Assembly (NCBI GenBank): GCA_003009755.1
Contig: PXUB01000046.1
Location: 1 to 51,083, forward strand
Direction: 5' to 3'
Source of the DNA: Thermoplasmatales archaeon SW_10_69_26
GTDB lineage: Archaea > Thermoplasmatota > SW-10-69-26
DNA: 51,083 nt
Shown in pieces: positions 39,511-47,560 of the stretch; the first letter of the stretch is position 1, and each line of letters starts with the position of its first letter. Below the pieces are notes generated by a model. That model worked only from the letters and a program-made list of their open reading frames with translations, was not told the origin of the DNA and did not search any database. The translations under genes and the position numbers were made by a program.

Positions 39511-39520
39511 CGGCTAAAGG
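39511..39520 (-). promoter_or_regulatory. TATA box of the GT-C operon
   Basis: On the minus strand the sequence is CCTTTAGCCG, centred 26 bp before ATG 39490, predicting a leaderless message for the five-gene operon. Confidence 0.55.
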
Positions 39521-39634
39521 GGGTGTTGGGACGACCATCGGTAGAGCCTTGCTACGTGGTGGGGATGGCGGTTCGAGCGCTCGCGCGCTGGGACGATCGT
39601 GGTGGAACCCTGATGGGGCGAGGGCCGGCTGGTC

Positions 39635-40111
39635 GTGGACGTGAGCCCTCGAGACCGCCTCGACCGTGGGGACGACGTTGCCGGAAGCGACGACGGTGGG
39701 CTCGCCCGCCTCAAGCGTTCGGCCGACATCCTCGTCGTCGTGGGCTTGGCGCTGGCGTCGGCGGCCGCCGCGGCCGTGTTGCCGGCCGGCAGCACGGCCC
39801 GGATCGTGTTGGCGGTGCCGATCGTGTTGCTGGCACCCGGGTACCTGCTTTTGCAGGCCCTGCTCGTGCCGACCCGGTCGCGGCGCGAGCGCGGCCGCCA
39901 CCTGCTGTTCAGTCTGGGCCTGAGCCCGGCGCTCGTCGGCCTGCTGGCCCTGTCGACCGCGATCGTCCCCGGCGGGTTCAAGCGTGCCGTCATCGCGGCC
40001 GTCGTCACGGTCGGCTGCGTGGCCTTCGCCGGCGTGGGCCTCTGGCGCCGGTGGTCGACCGAGCGCGTGCTCGCCGGCGAGGACGAGGACGACGTGACGC
40101 ACACGGCGTGA
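39635..40111 (+). CDS. DUF1616-like membrane protein
   Basis: A 158-residue protein from GTG 39635 (GTG 39641 is also possible). It has four hydrophobic segments: ILVVVGLALASAAAAAVLP, IVLAVPIVLLAPGYLLLQAL, HLLFSLGLSPALVGLLALS, AVIAAVVTVGCVAFAGVGLW. The PGYLLLQAL-(L/V)-P turn and the R-x-R-x-x-E loop before the third helix match the N-terminal membrane part of archaeal DUF1616 proteins, common near surface-glycan genes. The usual extracellular half of longer members is missing. Function unknown. It is divergent from the GT-C operon. The 213 bp after it hold only the promoter of the next gene. Confidence 0.6.
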   Translation: MDVSPRDRLDRGDDVAGSDDGGLARLKRSADILVVVGLALASAAAAAVLPAGSTARIVLAVPIVLLAPGYLLLQALLVPTRSRRERGRHLLFSLGLSPALVGLLALSTAIVPGGFKRAVIAAVVTVGCVAFAGVGLWRRWSTERVLAGEDEDDVTHTA

Positions 40112-40293
40112 GGTATCGCCGGGGGCCAACCGTCCGCCCAGCAGCCTCGACGGTGGTCAGGGGTGGTTGCCCGCGGTCCTCCCCAGAGGGGTCGTCTCGT
40201 TCCTCGGCCGAGGGCGACCACGGGCGCTACACCCCACACTGAAACGTGGACGGACGGACATCTCTCTGGCGGGAAGATATCAACGTCCCGCTG

Positions 40294-40302
40294 CCTATAA
40301 CG
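40294..40302 (+). promoter_or_regulatory. TATA box of the anchored secreted protein
   Basis: CCTATAACG is centred about 27 bp before GTG 40325 and 33 bp before ATG 40331, consistent with a leaderless or near-leaderless message. Confidence 0.55.
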
Positions 40303-40324
40303 ACGGTGACCGAGCACGCTAGCG

Positions 40325-41155
40325 GTGCCGATGGACCGAACCGGTCGAAGCCGCGGAAGCCGAGCCAGCACCGTGACCGTGCTCCTGATCGCCGCCACCC
40401 TCGCGCTGTGGGGGGCCGCCCCCGCGATCGCCTCCGCGGGGGTGGACTCGCCCGAGGCCTCACAGGTCGACGACGGAGGCGAGCCCTCCTGTGAGGACGA
40501 CGGGCTCGAGCTCTTCAACGACAACAATCAGTCCCAGCCGGAGATCAACGTGACCTGGGACGACGACGCCAAGGGGTTCTGCGTGGAGTCCTCGAAGGAG
40601 ATCTCCAACGTCTGGGTCGAGTTCTGCAGCGGGACCAAGCACAAGCACGACAACCTCGACGGCAAGGTGTACGACCACCGGGAGGACGAGGAGATCACCC
40701 GCATCTGGGTGAAAAGCGGCAACAACGGTCAGGAGGACAACCAGCCGCCCGGCGCCGGCGAGGAGTTCACCAACCCCCACGTCGAATGCGAACCCGGCGA
40801 CGAGTGCAGCGGGCCCGAGGACCTCGAAGGTGAGGCTCTCGAGACCGAGGCCAATCGCCTCAACTGGTCCTCTGTCGAGGACGCCCACGCGTACCACGTC
40901 TACCGGGCTGTCGAGAACGGGTCCTTCCAACGCATCGCGACGCTGAACGCGACCCAGTACGTGGACGCCAACGTGACGGTGGACATCACGTACCACTACT
41001 TCGTCACGGCCTCGATCGGCCAGACGGAGACGGAGGGGTGCGTGAAGATCGAGGTCATCGCGATCCCGACCTTCCCGTCGGTGTTCACGGCAGCTGCCGC
41101 CTCGCTGGGCGGGCTGGCGTTGTACGGGACCTACCGCTACCGGAGCGACGACTGA
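40325..41155 (+). CDS. Secreted Fn3-like protein with C-terminal anchor
   Basis: A 276-residue protein (274 from ATG 40331). Signal peptide: TVTVLLIAATLALWGAAPAI. The first half is acidic with five Cys (PSCEDD, FCVES, EFCSG, VECEPGDECSG) and HKHD/DH segments that might bind a metal. The second half is a fibronectin-III-like strand set (NRLNWSSVEDAHAYHVYRAV, then TYHYFVTASIG). The end is VIAIPTFPSVFTAAAASLGG, a hydrophobic stretch, then YRYRSDD: an I-P motif, helix and charged end like the other anchored proteins. It stands alone between a TATA box and a strong terminator. Function unknown. Confidence 0.65.
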   Translation: MPMDRTGRSRGSRASTVTVLLIAATLALWGAAPAIASAGVDSPEASQVDDGGEPSCEDDGLELFNDNNQSQPEINVTWDDDAKGFCVESSKEISNVWVEFCSGTKHKHDNLDGKVYDHREDEEITRIWVKSGNNGQEDNQPPGAGEEFTNPHVECEPGDECSGPEDLEGEALETEANRLNWSSVEDAHAYHVYRAVENGSFQRIATLNATQYVDANVTVDITYHYFVTASIGQTETEGCVKIEVIAIPTFPSVFTAAAASLGGLALYGTYRYRSDD

Positions 41156-41169
41156 GGGCCACCTCCGTG

Positions 41170-41206
41170 CCCGGCGGCGCTGCCGCCGGGTTCTCTTCTT
41201 GTCTGT
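41170..41206 (+). terminator. Terminator hairpin with T-rich tail
   Basis: CCCGGCGGC (41170-41178), GCT, GCCGCCGGG (41182-41190), then TTCTCTTCTTGTCTG. A 9-bp perfect stem plus pyrimidine tail; it ends the anchored-protein transcript. Confidence 0.75.
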
Positions 41207-41223
41207 TCGTCGACCTGGGCCGC

Positions 41224-43185
41224 CTAGGACGGTTCGCCGGGTTCCTGGGTCGACTCCATGCCGACGGTCTCGGGCGGCGGCGCCACCTCGAACTCGACCC
41301 AGTCCTCGGGCTCGGCGTCCTGCAGGGGGATGCCGTCGAACTCGGCCGGCTCCAGCGTCCGGTAGGAGAGGTAGGCGTACGTCGGAGCCGAGAGGAAGAA
41401 CAGACCGTACAGCGTCAGCCATCCCGCCAGGAACGCGGTCCCGATCGCCTCGGGATCGGGGCGGACGAGCGTGGCGTTGACGGCGGCGACGGCGACGAGC
41501 ACGATCCCCATGACGGTCTCGAACGTCGTCAACCGGATCGAACGCAGCAGCGCTCCCGAGCGGGACAGATCCTGGCCCAGGCCCTTGGGGGTGCGCACGA
41601 ACGGCGTGCTGAAGCCGAGCATGTACTTCAGCGTCGCCGCGACGTTCGTGATCTTGATCGAGAACCACATCCCCTGCACGAGCAACGAGTCCCACACGCG
41701 CACGTCGTCGGCTTGGCGCAACACCAGGTGCAACCGGACGATGCTGTCGACGAACAGGGCGATCGGGACCAACGTCAACAGCAACAGCTCGCGCTGGTGG
41801 TGGGTGACGGCGTCGTAGCCGATGACGGGTCCCAAGCCCATGTACAGCAAGGCGAGGGCGATCGCGGTGACGAACAGGCCGTCGAACCAGTGGAGGTTCG
41901 AGACCATGAAGTCGACCTTCTGGCGGCGGCTCATGTCCGAGCGGAGGATCGCCTTGGCCCGCGAGAACAGGATCTTGACGTTGCCGAACGCCCACCGATG
42001 GAACTGGCTTTTGTAGGCCTCGAACACGGCCGGCATCAAGCCCTCGCCGAAGGACTCGTCCACGTACAACGAATCCCAGCCGGCCGCGGCCAGGCGGACG
42101 CTGATCTCGGCGTCCTCGCAGATCTGATCCTCGGCGAACCCGCCCACGTCCTCGAGCGCGCTGCGGCGCATCATGCCCATCGTGCCGCAGAAGATGATCG
42201 CGTTCTGCTCGTTGCGCGAGGGCATGATGGCGTGGTAGAAGTACGCCTCTGCGCGCTTGTACTGGCGCGTGAGGAACGACTCGTCCTCGTTGCGGTAGTC
42301 CTGGGGCGTCTGGACGAAGCTGATGTTCGGGTCGGCGAAGTACCCGACGATCGACTTCGCGTAGTCGGGTTCCACCCAGTAGTCGGCATCGATGACCGAC
42401 ACCAGCTCGTAGGTGGGCGGCAGGCGCGCGATCGCGTGGTTCAACGCGCCGGCCTTGAAGCCCTCGCGCTCCTCGCGGGTGACGTGTTGGGCGCCGGCGC
42501 GCTCGCAGAAGGCCTTCAGCTCCCGGCGAGCCTCGGGATCGTCGCTGTCGTCGATGACGACGACGGTGAACCGGTCGCTGGGGTAGTCCTGGCGGACGAG
42601 GTGGGCGACGGTCTGCTGCACGAGCTCCACCGGCTCGTTGTAGACCGGCACCAGGAACGCGAGCTTGGGTTGCAGCATCGGATCCCACTCGCGGACCTCC
42701 GCCAGGCGGGTCCAGCGCCGCCGCGTGGCAGCGTCGAGGCTGTAGAAGCTGAAGATCACGATGAGGGGGAGGCCGCCGGTCTCGGCGGCGAGCAACAGGT
42801 AGCTGAGCCAGCGTTCGCCGGGCGGGACCTGCGGGATCGAGACGGTGACCGAGTAGACCAGGAACCCGACGATCAACGAGACGAGCCCGAAGTAGCTAAG
42901 CAGGCCGGCCCCCCGCCAGCGGTAGCGGGCCACAGCGACCCCCATCGCGGCGCCGGCCCCGACGAGCACGACCAGCCAGGGCGTCAGCTCTTGGAAGGGA
43001 TGCAACAGCTCGTAGGGCAGCTGGCTGAAGGAGGCCTCCGCGATGACCGGAGCTGCCATCAGCAACGCACCCAGACCGTAGGTCAGCAACCCGAAGATGC
43101 CGCCGGTCACTGCCCCGAGGAGCCACCGCCAGGCCCGCAACCAGAGAGGGTCGAGGGACGAAGCGGGGTCCGGGCTCGGGGTCAC
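41224..43185 (-). CDS. Cellulose-synthase-like processive GT2
   Basis: A 653-residue membrane enzyme with four N-terminal helices, a cytosolic GT-A domain and four C-terminal helices. Processive GT2 motifs: VVVIDDSDDPE, SVIDADYWVEPD (DxD), QICEDAEISVRLAAAGW (E-D of the catalytic base) and KSQFHRWAFG (Q-x-x-R-W). It therefore polymerises and extrudes a beta-linked polysaccharide. The start is GTG 43185, overlapping the stop of the upstream small membrane protein (GTGA). No PilZ domain is present; the upstream partner may control it. The product (cellulose, hyaluronan-like or other) cannot be told from sequence. Confidence 0.88.
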   Translation of the reverse strand: MTPSPDPASSLDPLWLRAWRWLLGAVTGGIFGLLTYGLGALLMAAPVIAEASFSQLPYELLHPFQELTPWLVVLVGAGAAMGVAVARYRWRGAGLLSYFGLVSLIVGFLVYSVTVSIPQVPPGERWLSYLLLAAETGGLPLIVIFSFYSLDAATRRRWTRLAEVREWDPMLQPKLAFLVPVYNEPVELVQQTVAHLVRQDYPSDRFTVVVIDDSDDPEARRELKAFCERAGAQHVTREEREGFKAGALNHAIARLPPTYELVSVIDADYWVEPDYAKSIVGYFADPNISFVQTPQDYRNEDESFLTRQYKRAEAYFYHAIMPSRNEQNAIIFCGTMGMMRRSALEDVGGFAEDQICEDAEISVRLAAAGWDSLYVDESFGEGLMPAVFEAYKSQFHRWAFGNVKILFSRAKAILRSDMSRRQKVDFMVSNLHWFDGLFVTAIALALLYMGLGPVIGYDAVTHHQRELLLLTLVPIALFVDSIVRLHLVLRQADDVRVWDSLLVQGMWFSIKITNVAATLKYMLGFSTPFVRTPKGLGQDLSRSGALLRSIRLTTFETVMGIVLVAVAAVNATLVRPDPEAIGTAFLAGWLTLYGLFFLSAPTYAYLSYRTLEPAEFDGIPLQDAEPEDWVEFEVAPPPETVGMESTQEPGEPS

Positions 43186-43706
43186 GGTGCCACATCACCC
43201 GTCCGGACCTCGAAGATGCACGCCCTCGTCTCTTCGGGGTGGCACGAGACCTGCACCACCTCGGTGCCCGGTAGGAACTCACCCAGCGACCGTTCGAGCG
43301 TGTCCTGCTTCCAATCGCATCCGCCGCGAGACCCGCCCGGTCGGCAGGCCAGCCCGTCGACGAGCACCAGCGCGTGCGGGCCGGGCATGCCGGTCACGAT
43401 CTGGGGGGTGCCGACGCCGGCGCGCGCCGCGGCCATCAACAACAGCTCCTGCACCGCCAGCCGGGACTCGGGCGCGGGGCCGACGTCGGCGGACTCGAGG
43501 CCGCCCGTCGTCCGCTTGCGGCGGGGGCCGACGCTGGGCGTGGGTGAGCCGCGGCGAAGCGGCGTCCGCCTGGCGGCGAGGGCGAACGTGAGCGACAGCA
43601 CGAGGACGGCCGTCCCACCGAGGACGAGGATCAATGACCCTTCCTCCGGTGGCAGCAACCGCCGGGGATCGGTGACGTCGACGAGGGCGATGGCGGCAGG
43701 AGTCAT
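43182..43706 (-). CDS. Small membrane protein with Cys-containing C-terminal domain
   Basis: A 174-residue protein from ATG 43706, with AGGAG 8 bases upstream. One membrane helix (SLILVLGGTAVLVLSLTFAL) is followed by a basic linker and a globular domain (RLAVQELLLMAAARAGVGTP, ALVLVDGLACRPGGSRGGCD, TLERSLGEFLPGTEVVQVSC, HPEETRACIFEVRTG). The end pattern (C-x5-7-C-x-F-x-V) recalls the C-terminal part of V4R small-molecule sensor domains, a remote likeness only. Translationally coupled to the polysaccharide synthase (GTGA), it is a candidate regulator or partner. Confidence 0.6.
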   Translation of the reverse strand: MTPAAIALVDVTDPRRLLPPEEGSLILVLGGTAVLVLSLTFALAARRTPLRRGSPTPSVGPRRKRTTGGLESADVGPAPESRLAVQELLLMAAARAGVGTPQIVTGMPGPHALVLVDGLACRPGGSRGGCDWKQDTLERSLGEFLPGTEVVQVSCHPEETRACIFEVRTGDVAP

Positions 43707-43939
43707 CGAGATCGCTCCTGGCAGGAACGCCGGCGAGCGGGCCGAGGGCAACTCCTCGGTGTTCGGGTAAGGGCTTGGAGGGACAGACGTCGGGCCGACC
43801 CGACCGCGCTGAGATGTTCGTCGCCGGCAAATGGCATGCGGGCTGCAGGGGATGGCACGGGCGCTGTCCCTGGACTCGCGCCCGGCCTCCCTCGTGGGAC
43901 GGCTGGATCCGGGTCCGGTGGACGGCGGAGGGTCGTCCC

Positions 43940-44239
43940 ATGACCGAGCAACGATGCGTCGTCTGCGAACGTGTTGGCCCCGACCGGCAACGGATCGAGA
44001 ACGAGGACACCGGCGAACAGGTGAGCATCTGCTGGGAGTGCCTGCGCTCCCGCATGCGCGCCCGAGCCGACGCCTCCGACGAACGCGCCCGCCGCCTGCT
44101 CTCCCGCGACGCCGAGCGCTTCGGTTGGCACCTGTGGCGGACGGCGACCGTGGTCTACCTGTTGCCGCCGATCGAGGACGCCAGCGTCGAGGACGCCGAG
44201 GGCGACCCCGAGCCCGTGGTCGATGTCACCCATGGGTGA
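43940..44239 (+). CDS. Small zinc-ribbon-like protein
   Basis: A 99-residue protein: TEQRCVVCERVGPDRQRIEN, then QVSICWECLRSRMRARADAS give a C-x2-C...C-x2-C zinc knuckle in the first 40 residues. A basic helix (ERARRLLSRDAERFGWHLWR) and an acidic end follow. I choose ATG 43940, directly before the Cys motif; the frame is open upstream without protein-like sequence. No family recognised; it may bind nucleic acid or protein. It has no overlap with neighbours. From 44240 to 44444 I see nothing clear. Confidence 0.55.
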   Translation: MTEQRCVVCERVGPDRQRIENEDTGEQVSICWECLRSRMRARADASDERARRLLSRDAERFGWHLWRTATVVYLLPPIEDASVEDAEGDPEPVVDVTHG

Positions 44240-44444
44240 ACACCGGCCGACCGGGTCGACATGTTCGGAGCTGGGAAGGAACATCCCCGCTGCGGCGTTG
44301 TGGGGACGTGATGCAGCGATCTTGCAGCCCGCGGTCTCGGTCGAGCCCCGCCCACGGGGACGAGGACGGCTCGCGAGGGCCGCCCGACGCCTCGCTATCG
44401 GCCCGGCCTCGAGGGCCTGGTTCCGCCGGGAGGCCTGATCGCGG

Positions 44445-46355
44445 ATGATGGCCCTGCTGTCCGGCAACTCGCGGCTGCTGTTGACGATCGACGAGCGCGG
44501 TGGCTGGGAGCAGCTGTACTACCCGCACCCGGGCCTGCAACGCCAGCTCCACAGCGCCCGGCTGGGCCTGTACGACACCGACACCGAGGAGATCGCCTGG
44601 GTCGACCGCGAGGGCGCCCCGCCCGCCGAGATGGGTTACATCGAGGATTCGAACGCCGCCCGCGTCGTCACCGAACGCCAGGGCCTCGAGGTCACCGTCG
44701 ACAGCATGGTGCACCCCGAGCTGGACCTGGTGATCCGACGCATCGAGCTCGACAACCCCGGCCGGGCGCCGCGAGAGATGCGGGTGTTCCACTACCAGAC
44801 CTTCGACATGGCCCAGCGCCTGTACCAGGACACCGCGTACTGGGACGACGAGCGCGGTGTCATCACCCACTACAACCGAGGGTCTTTCTTCCAGCTCGTC
44901 GGCCAGCCCGGCTTCGACGGGTTCACATGCGGCGAGCACACCCTGCGCGGGCTCGAGGGCAGCTACGTCGACGCCGAGGACGGCGAGCTCGAGGCCAACC
45001 CGATCACGCACGGCGCCGCCGACAGCATCGTGCAGTGGAACCTCGAGGTCCCCCCGGGCGAGGCACGCGACGTCCACCTGCTCGGGCTGGCCGGCCGCTC
45101 GCGCGAGGACGTCCACGAGCTGTACGACCGGGTGACCGGCCGCCCCGCCGAGCTGTTCACGCGGGAGACCGTCGGCTACTGGAACCACTGGGTCGAGAAC
45201 CGGCGCGTGGAGCCGACGAGCAAGCTGTCGACGGACGCCCGCGAGGTCTACCGGCGCAGCCTGTACGTCCTGAACGACTGCCAAAGCGAGGACGGCGCGA
45301 TCATCGCCTCCCCGGACTCGCGCACGCTGAAGTGGGGCGGCGACACGTACTGCTACTGCTGGTGGCGCGATGGCGCCTTGATCTCGCGCGCTCTGGGCGA
45401 GGTCGGCCTCCATCGCGACGCGATCGCCTTCCTGCGGTTCGCCGCCAAGTGCCAGGAGCCGGAGGGCTACTTCCAGCACCGCCACTACCCCGACGGCTCC
45501 GTGGGCTCCACCTGGCACCCGCCGCCGTTCCTGCAGATCGACCAGACAGCGAGCGTGATCAACGCTGTGCGGCACTACTACCGGTGCTCGGGCGTGTTGG
45601 ACGAGCTGCCACCCTGCTGGGAGCTGGTGCGCCGCGCCGCCGACTTCCTGATGGCGTTCGTCGACGAGGACGGGCTGCCCGAACCCAGTTGGGACCTGTG
45701 GGAGGAACGCGAAAGCGTCAACACGTACAGCGTGGCGACCGCGATCCAGGGGCTGCGCAGCGCGGCCGAGATCGGGCAGGCGCTGGCCAAGCGCACCGAG
45801 TACTGGGAGACCGCGGCCGACCGCATGGAGGAGATCGCGCTCGACGAGCTGTGGAACCCCGACCGCGGCACCTTCTACAAGAGCGTCCGCCCCGAGGACG
45901 AGACCGTCGACGCCTCCTCGCTGCTGGCGCTGCTCACCGGGCTGGTGAACCCCGAGGACCGCCGCTTCGAGACGGTGGTCGACACGGTCGAGGACGTGCT
46001 CTGGGTCGAACCGACCGGCGGCATCGCGCGCTACGAGGGCGACGATTACTACGGCCACGAGAACGCCTGGATCATCTGCACGCTGTGGCTGGCGCGCTGC
46101 CACCTCCAGCTGGGCAACGACGACCGCTGCCGCGAGCTGATCGAGTGGGTGACCTCGCAGGCGAGCCCGACGGGCCTGTTGCCCGAGCAGGTCGACCGCC
46201 GCACCGGCCAGCACACGAGCGTGACCCCGCTGGTGTGGAGCCACTCGACGTTCCTGGAGACCGTGAACGCGTACACCTGGCACCGTGAGGATCCCCAGAT
46301 GCTCGCCCAGCCGGCCGCATCGGAACCGCTCGCGGGGGAGACGCAGGTACGATGA
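44445..46355 (+). CDS. GH15 glucoamylase-type glucan hydrolase
   Basis: A 636-residue protein. The N-terminal beta-sandwich (residues 1-250) is typical of archaeal/bacterial GH15 (LLTIDERGGWEQLYYPHPGL). The (alpha/alpha)6 barrel follows, with KWGGDTYCYCWWRDGALISR (substrate Arg-Asp), DLWEERESVNTYSVATAIQG (general acid among Glu420/Glu421) and SPTGLLPEQVDRRTG (Glu581, general base), ending in LVWSHSTFLETVNAY. It releases glucose from alpha-glucans. With no signal peptide it acts on internal glycogen. ATG 44445 or 44448 may start it. It overlaps the glycogen synthase gene by ATGA, so the three glucan genes form one operon. Confidence 0.88.
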   Translation: MMALLSGNSRLLLTIDERGGWEQLYYPHPGLQRQLHSARLGLYDTDTEEIAWVDREGAPPAEMGYIEDSNAARVVTERQGLEVTVDSMVHPELDLVIRRIELDNPGRAPREMRVFHYQTFDMAQRLYQDTAYWDDERGVITHYNRGSFFQLVGQPGFDGFTCGEHTLRGLEGSYVDAEDGELEANPITHGAADSIVQWNLEVPPGEARDVHLLGLAGRSREDVHELYDRVTGRPAELFTRETVGYWNHWVENRRVEPTSKLSTDAREVYRRSLYVLNDCQSEDGAIIASPDSRTLKWGGDTYCYCWWRDGALISRALGEVGLHRDAIAFLRFAAKCQEPEGYFQHRHYPDGSVGSTWHPPPFLQIDQTASVINAVRHYYRCSGVLDELPPCWELVRRAADFLMAFVDEDGLPEPSWDLWEERESVNTYSVATAIQGLRSAAEIGQALAKRTEYWETAADRMEEIALDELWNPDRGTFYKSVRPEDETVDASSLLALLTGLVNPEDRRFETVVDTVEDVLWVEPTGGIARYEGDDYYGHENAWIICTLWLARCHLQLGNDDRCRELIEWVTSQASPTGLLPEQVDRRTGQHTSVTPLVWSHSTFLETVNAYTWHREDPQMLAQPAASEPLAGETQVR

Positions 46356-47560
46356 AGGTCGCGATGATCGGCTGGGAGTTCCCTCCGTTCATCGCGGGCG
46401 GGTTGGGCGTGCACAGCCTCGAGCTCACGGCCGGGCTGGCCCGCTCGGGGGTGGACATCGACTTCTACATGCCCCGGATGGAGACCGGCGAGGACCAGCC
46501 CCAGCCGGGCAGCCACCACGACCACGTGGAGATCAACGAGGTCGCCGCCGCGCCCGCCGAGAGCCCCTACGCCGGGACCGGCGGCTCGCAGACGAGCGAG
46601 GGCGCCGGCTACGGCGACGACTTCAACCAGGCCGTCGACCGGTACAACGACCGCGTCGTCGACGCCTTCGACGCCCACGACGCCGACCTGTTGCACTGCC
46701 ACGACTGGATCACGGTGCCCGGCGCGCTCGAGATCCGACGGCGCACCGGGCTCCCGCTCGTCTTCACCGTCCACAGCACCGAGTACGACCGCAGCGCCGG
46801 CCTGGACCCCCAGCACTGGATCGAGACCATCGAGCGCCGCGGCGTGCACGAGGCCGAGCGCGTGATCGCCGTCAGCGAGTACACGAAACAGCTCGTCGAG
46901 GATCGCTACGACGCCGACCCCGACACCGTGGTCGCGATCCACAACGGCGTCGACCTCGCTCGGTGGGACCAACCGCCCGAGCCCCGCACCGAGCAGACGG
47001 CCGGCACGGTGCTGTTCCTCTCGCGGCTCGTCCGTCAAAAGGGCCCGCTGTTCTTCCTCGAGGCCGCCGAGCGCGTGCTCGAACAGGCCCCCCAGGCCCG
47101 GTTCGTCGTGACCGGCAAGGGCTCGATGCTGCGCGAGTGCCTCGAGCACACGATCGATCGCGGCATCGCCGACCGCGTGCACTTCACCGGGTTCGTCCCC
47201 GAGGAGGAGCTGGCCGAGGTCTACCAGGCCAGCGACGTGTACGTGCTGCCCAGCGTCAGCGAACCGTTCGGGATCACCGTCCTGGAAGCGATGGCCTCCG
47301 GCGTGCCGACGATCGTCTCGAAGACCAGCGGCGTCGGCGAAGCGCTGGACCACGTGCTCACGGTCGACTTCTGGGACACCGACGAGCTGGCCGACCTCAT
47401 CCTGGGCGTGCTCGACCACGAGCCGCTGCGCTCCGAGATGCGCACCCGGGGCGGCGAGGAGGTCCGCCAGTTCTCCTGGGACGACACCTGCCGCGAAACG
47501 CTGTCCGTCTACGAGGATCTGCTTCAAGAGACACCGACCGTCGAGGTGACCGCGAGATGA
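46352..47560 (+). CDS. Glycogen synthase-like GT4/GT5 enzyme
   Basis: A 402-residue GT-B enzyme. N-terminal MKVAMIGWEFPPFIAGGLGV, where the synthase K/R-x-G-G-L-G loop reads AGGLG; LLHCHDWITVPGAL; VFTVHSTEYDRSAGL; then VIAVSEYTKQLV, IHNGVDLARW, VLFLSRLVRQKGPLFFLEAA, and the donor loop SVSEPFGITVLEAMASGVPT. The H-C-H-D-W and EPFGIT motifs match archaeal glycogen/starch synthases rather than general GT4 enzymes. It elongates alpha-1,4-glucan from a nucleotide-glucose. It overlaps both neighbours by 4 bases (ATGA), so synthesis and breakdown enzymes are made together. Confidence 0.85.
   Translation: MKVAMIGWEFPPFIAGGLGVHSLELTAGLARSGVDIDFYMPRMETGEDQPQPGSHHDHVEINEVAAAPAESPYAGTGGSQTSEGAGYGDDFNQAVDRYNDRVVDAFDAHDADLLHCHDWITVPGALEIRRRTGLPLVFTVHSTEYDRSAGLDPQHWIETIERRGVHEAERVIAVSEYTKQLVEDRYDADPDTVVAIHNGVDLARWDQPPEPRTEQTAGTVLFLSRLVRQKGPLFFLEAAERVLEQAPQARFVVTGKGSMLRECLEHTIDRGIADRVHFTGFVPEEELAEVYQASDVYVLPSVSEPFGITVLEAMASGVPTIVSKTSGVGEALDHVLTVDFWDTDELADLILGVLDHEPLRSEMRTRGGEEVRQFSWDDTCRETLSVYEDLLQETPTVEVTAR

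Noticed and set aside
41038-43770. A 910-codon plus-strand frame over the polysaccharide synthase
   Set aside because: It is antisense to a GT2 with all catalytic motifs; composition is shadow-like.
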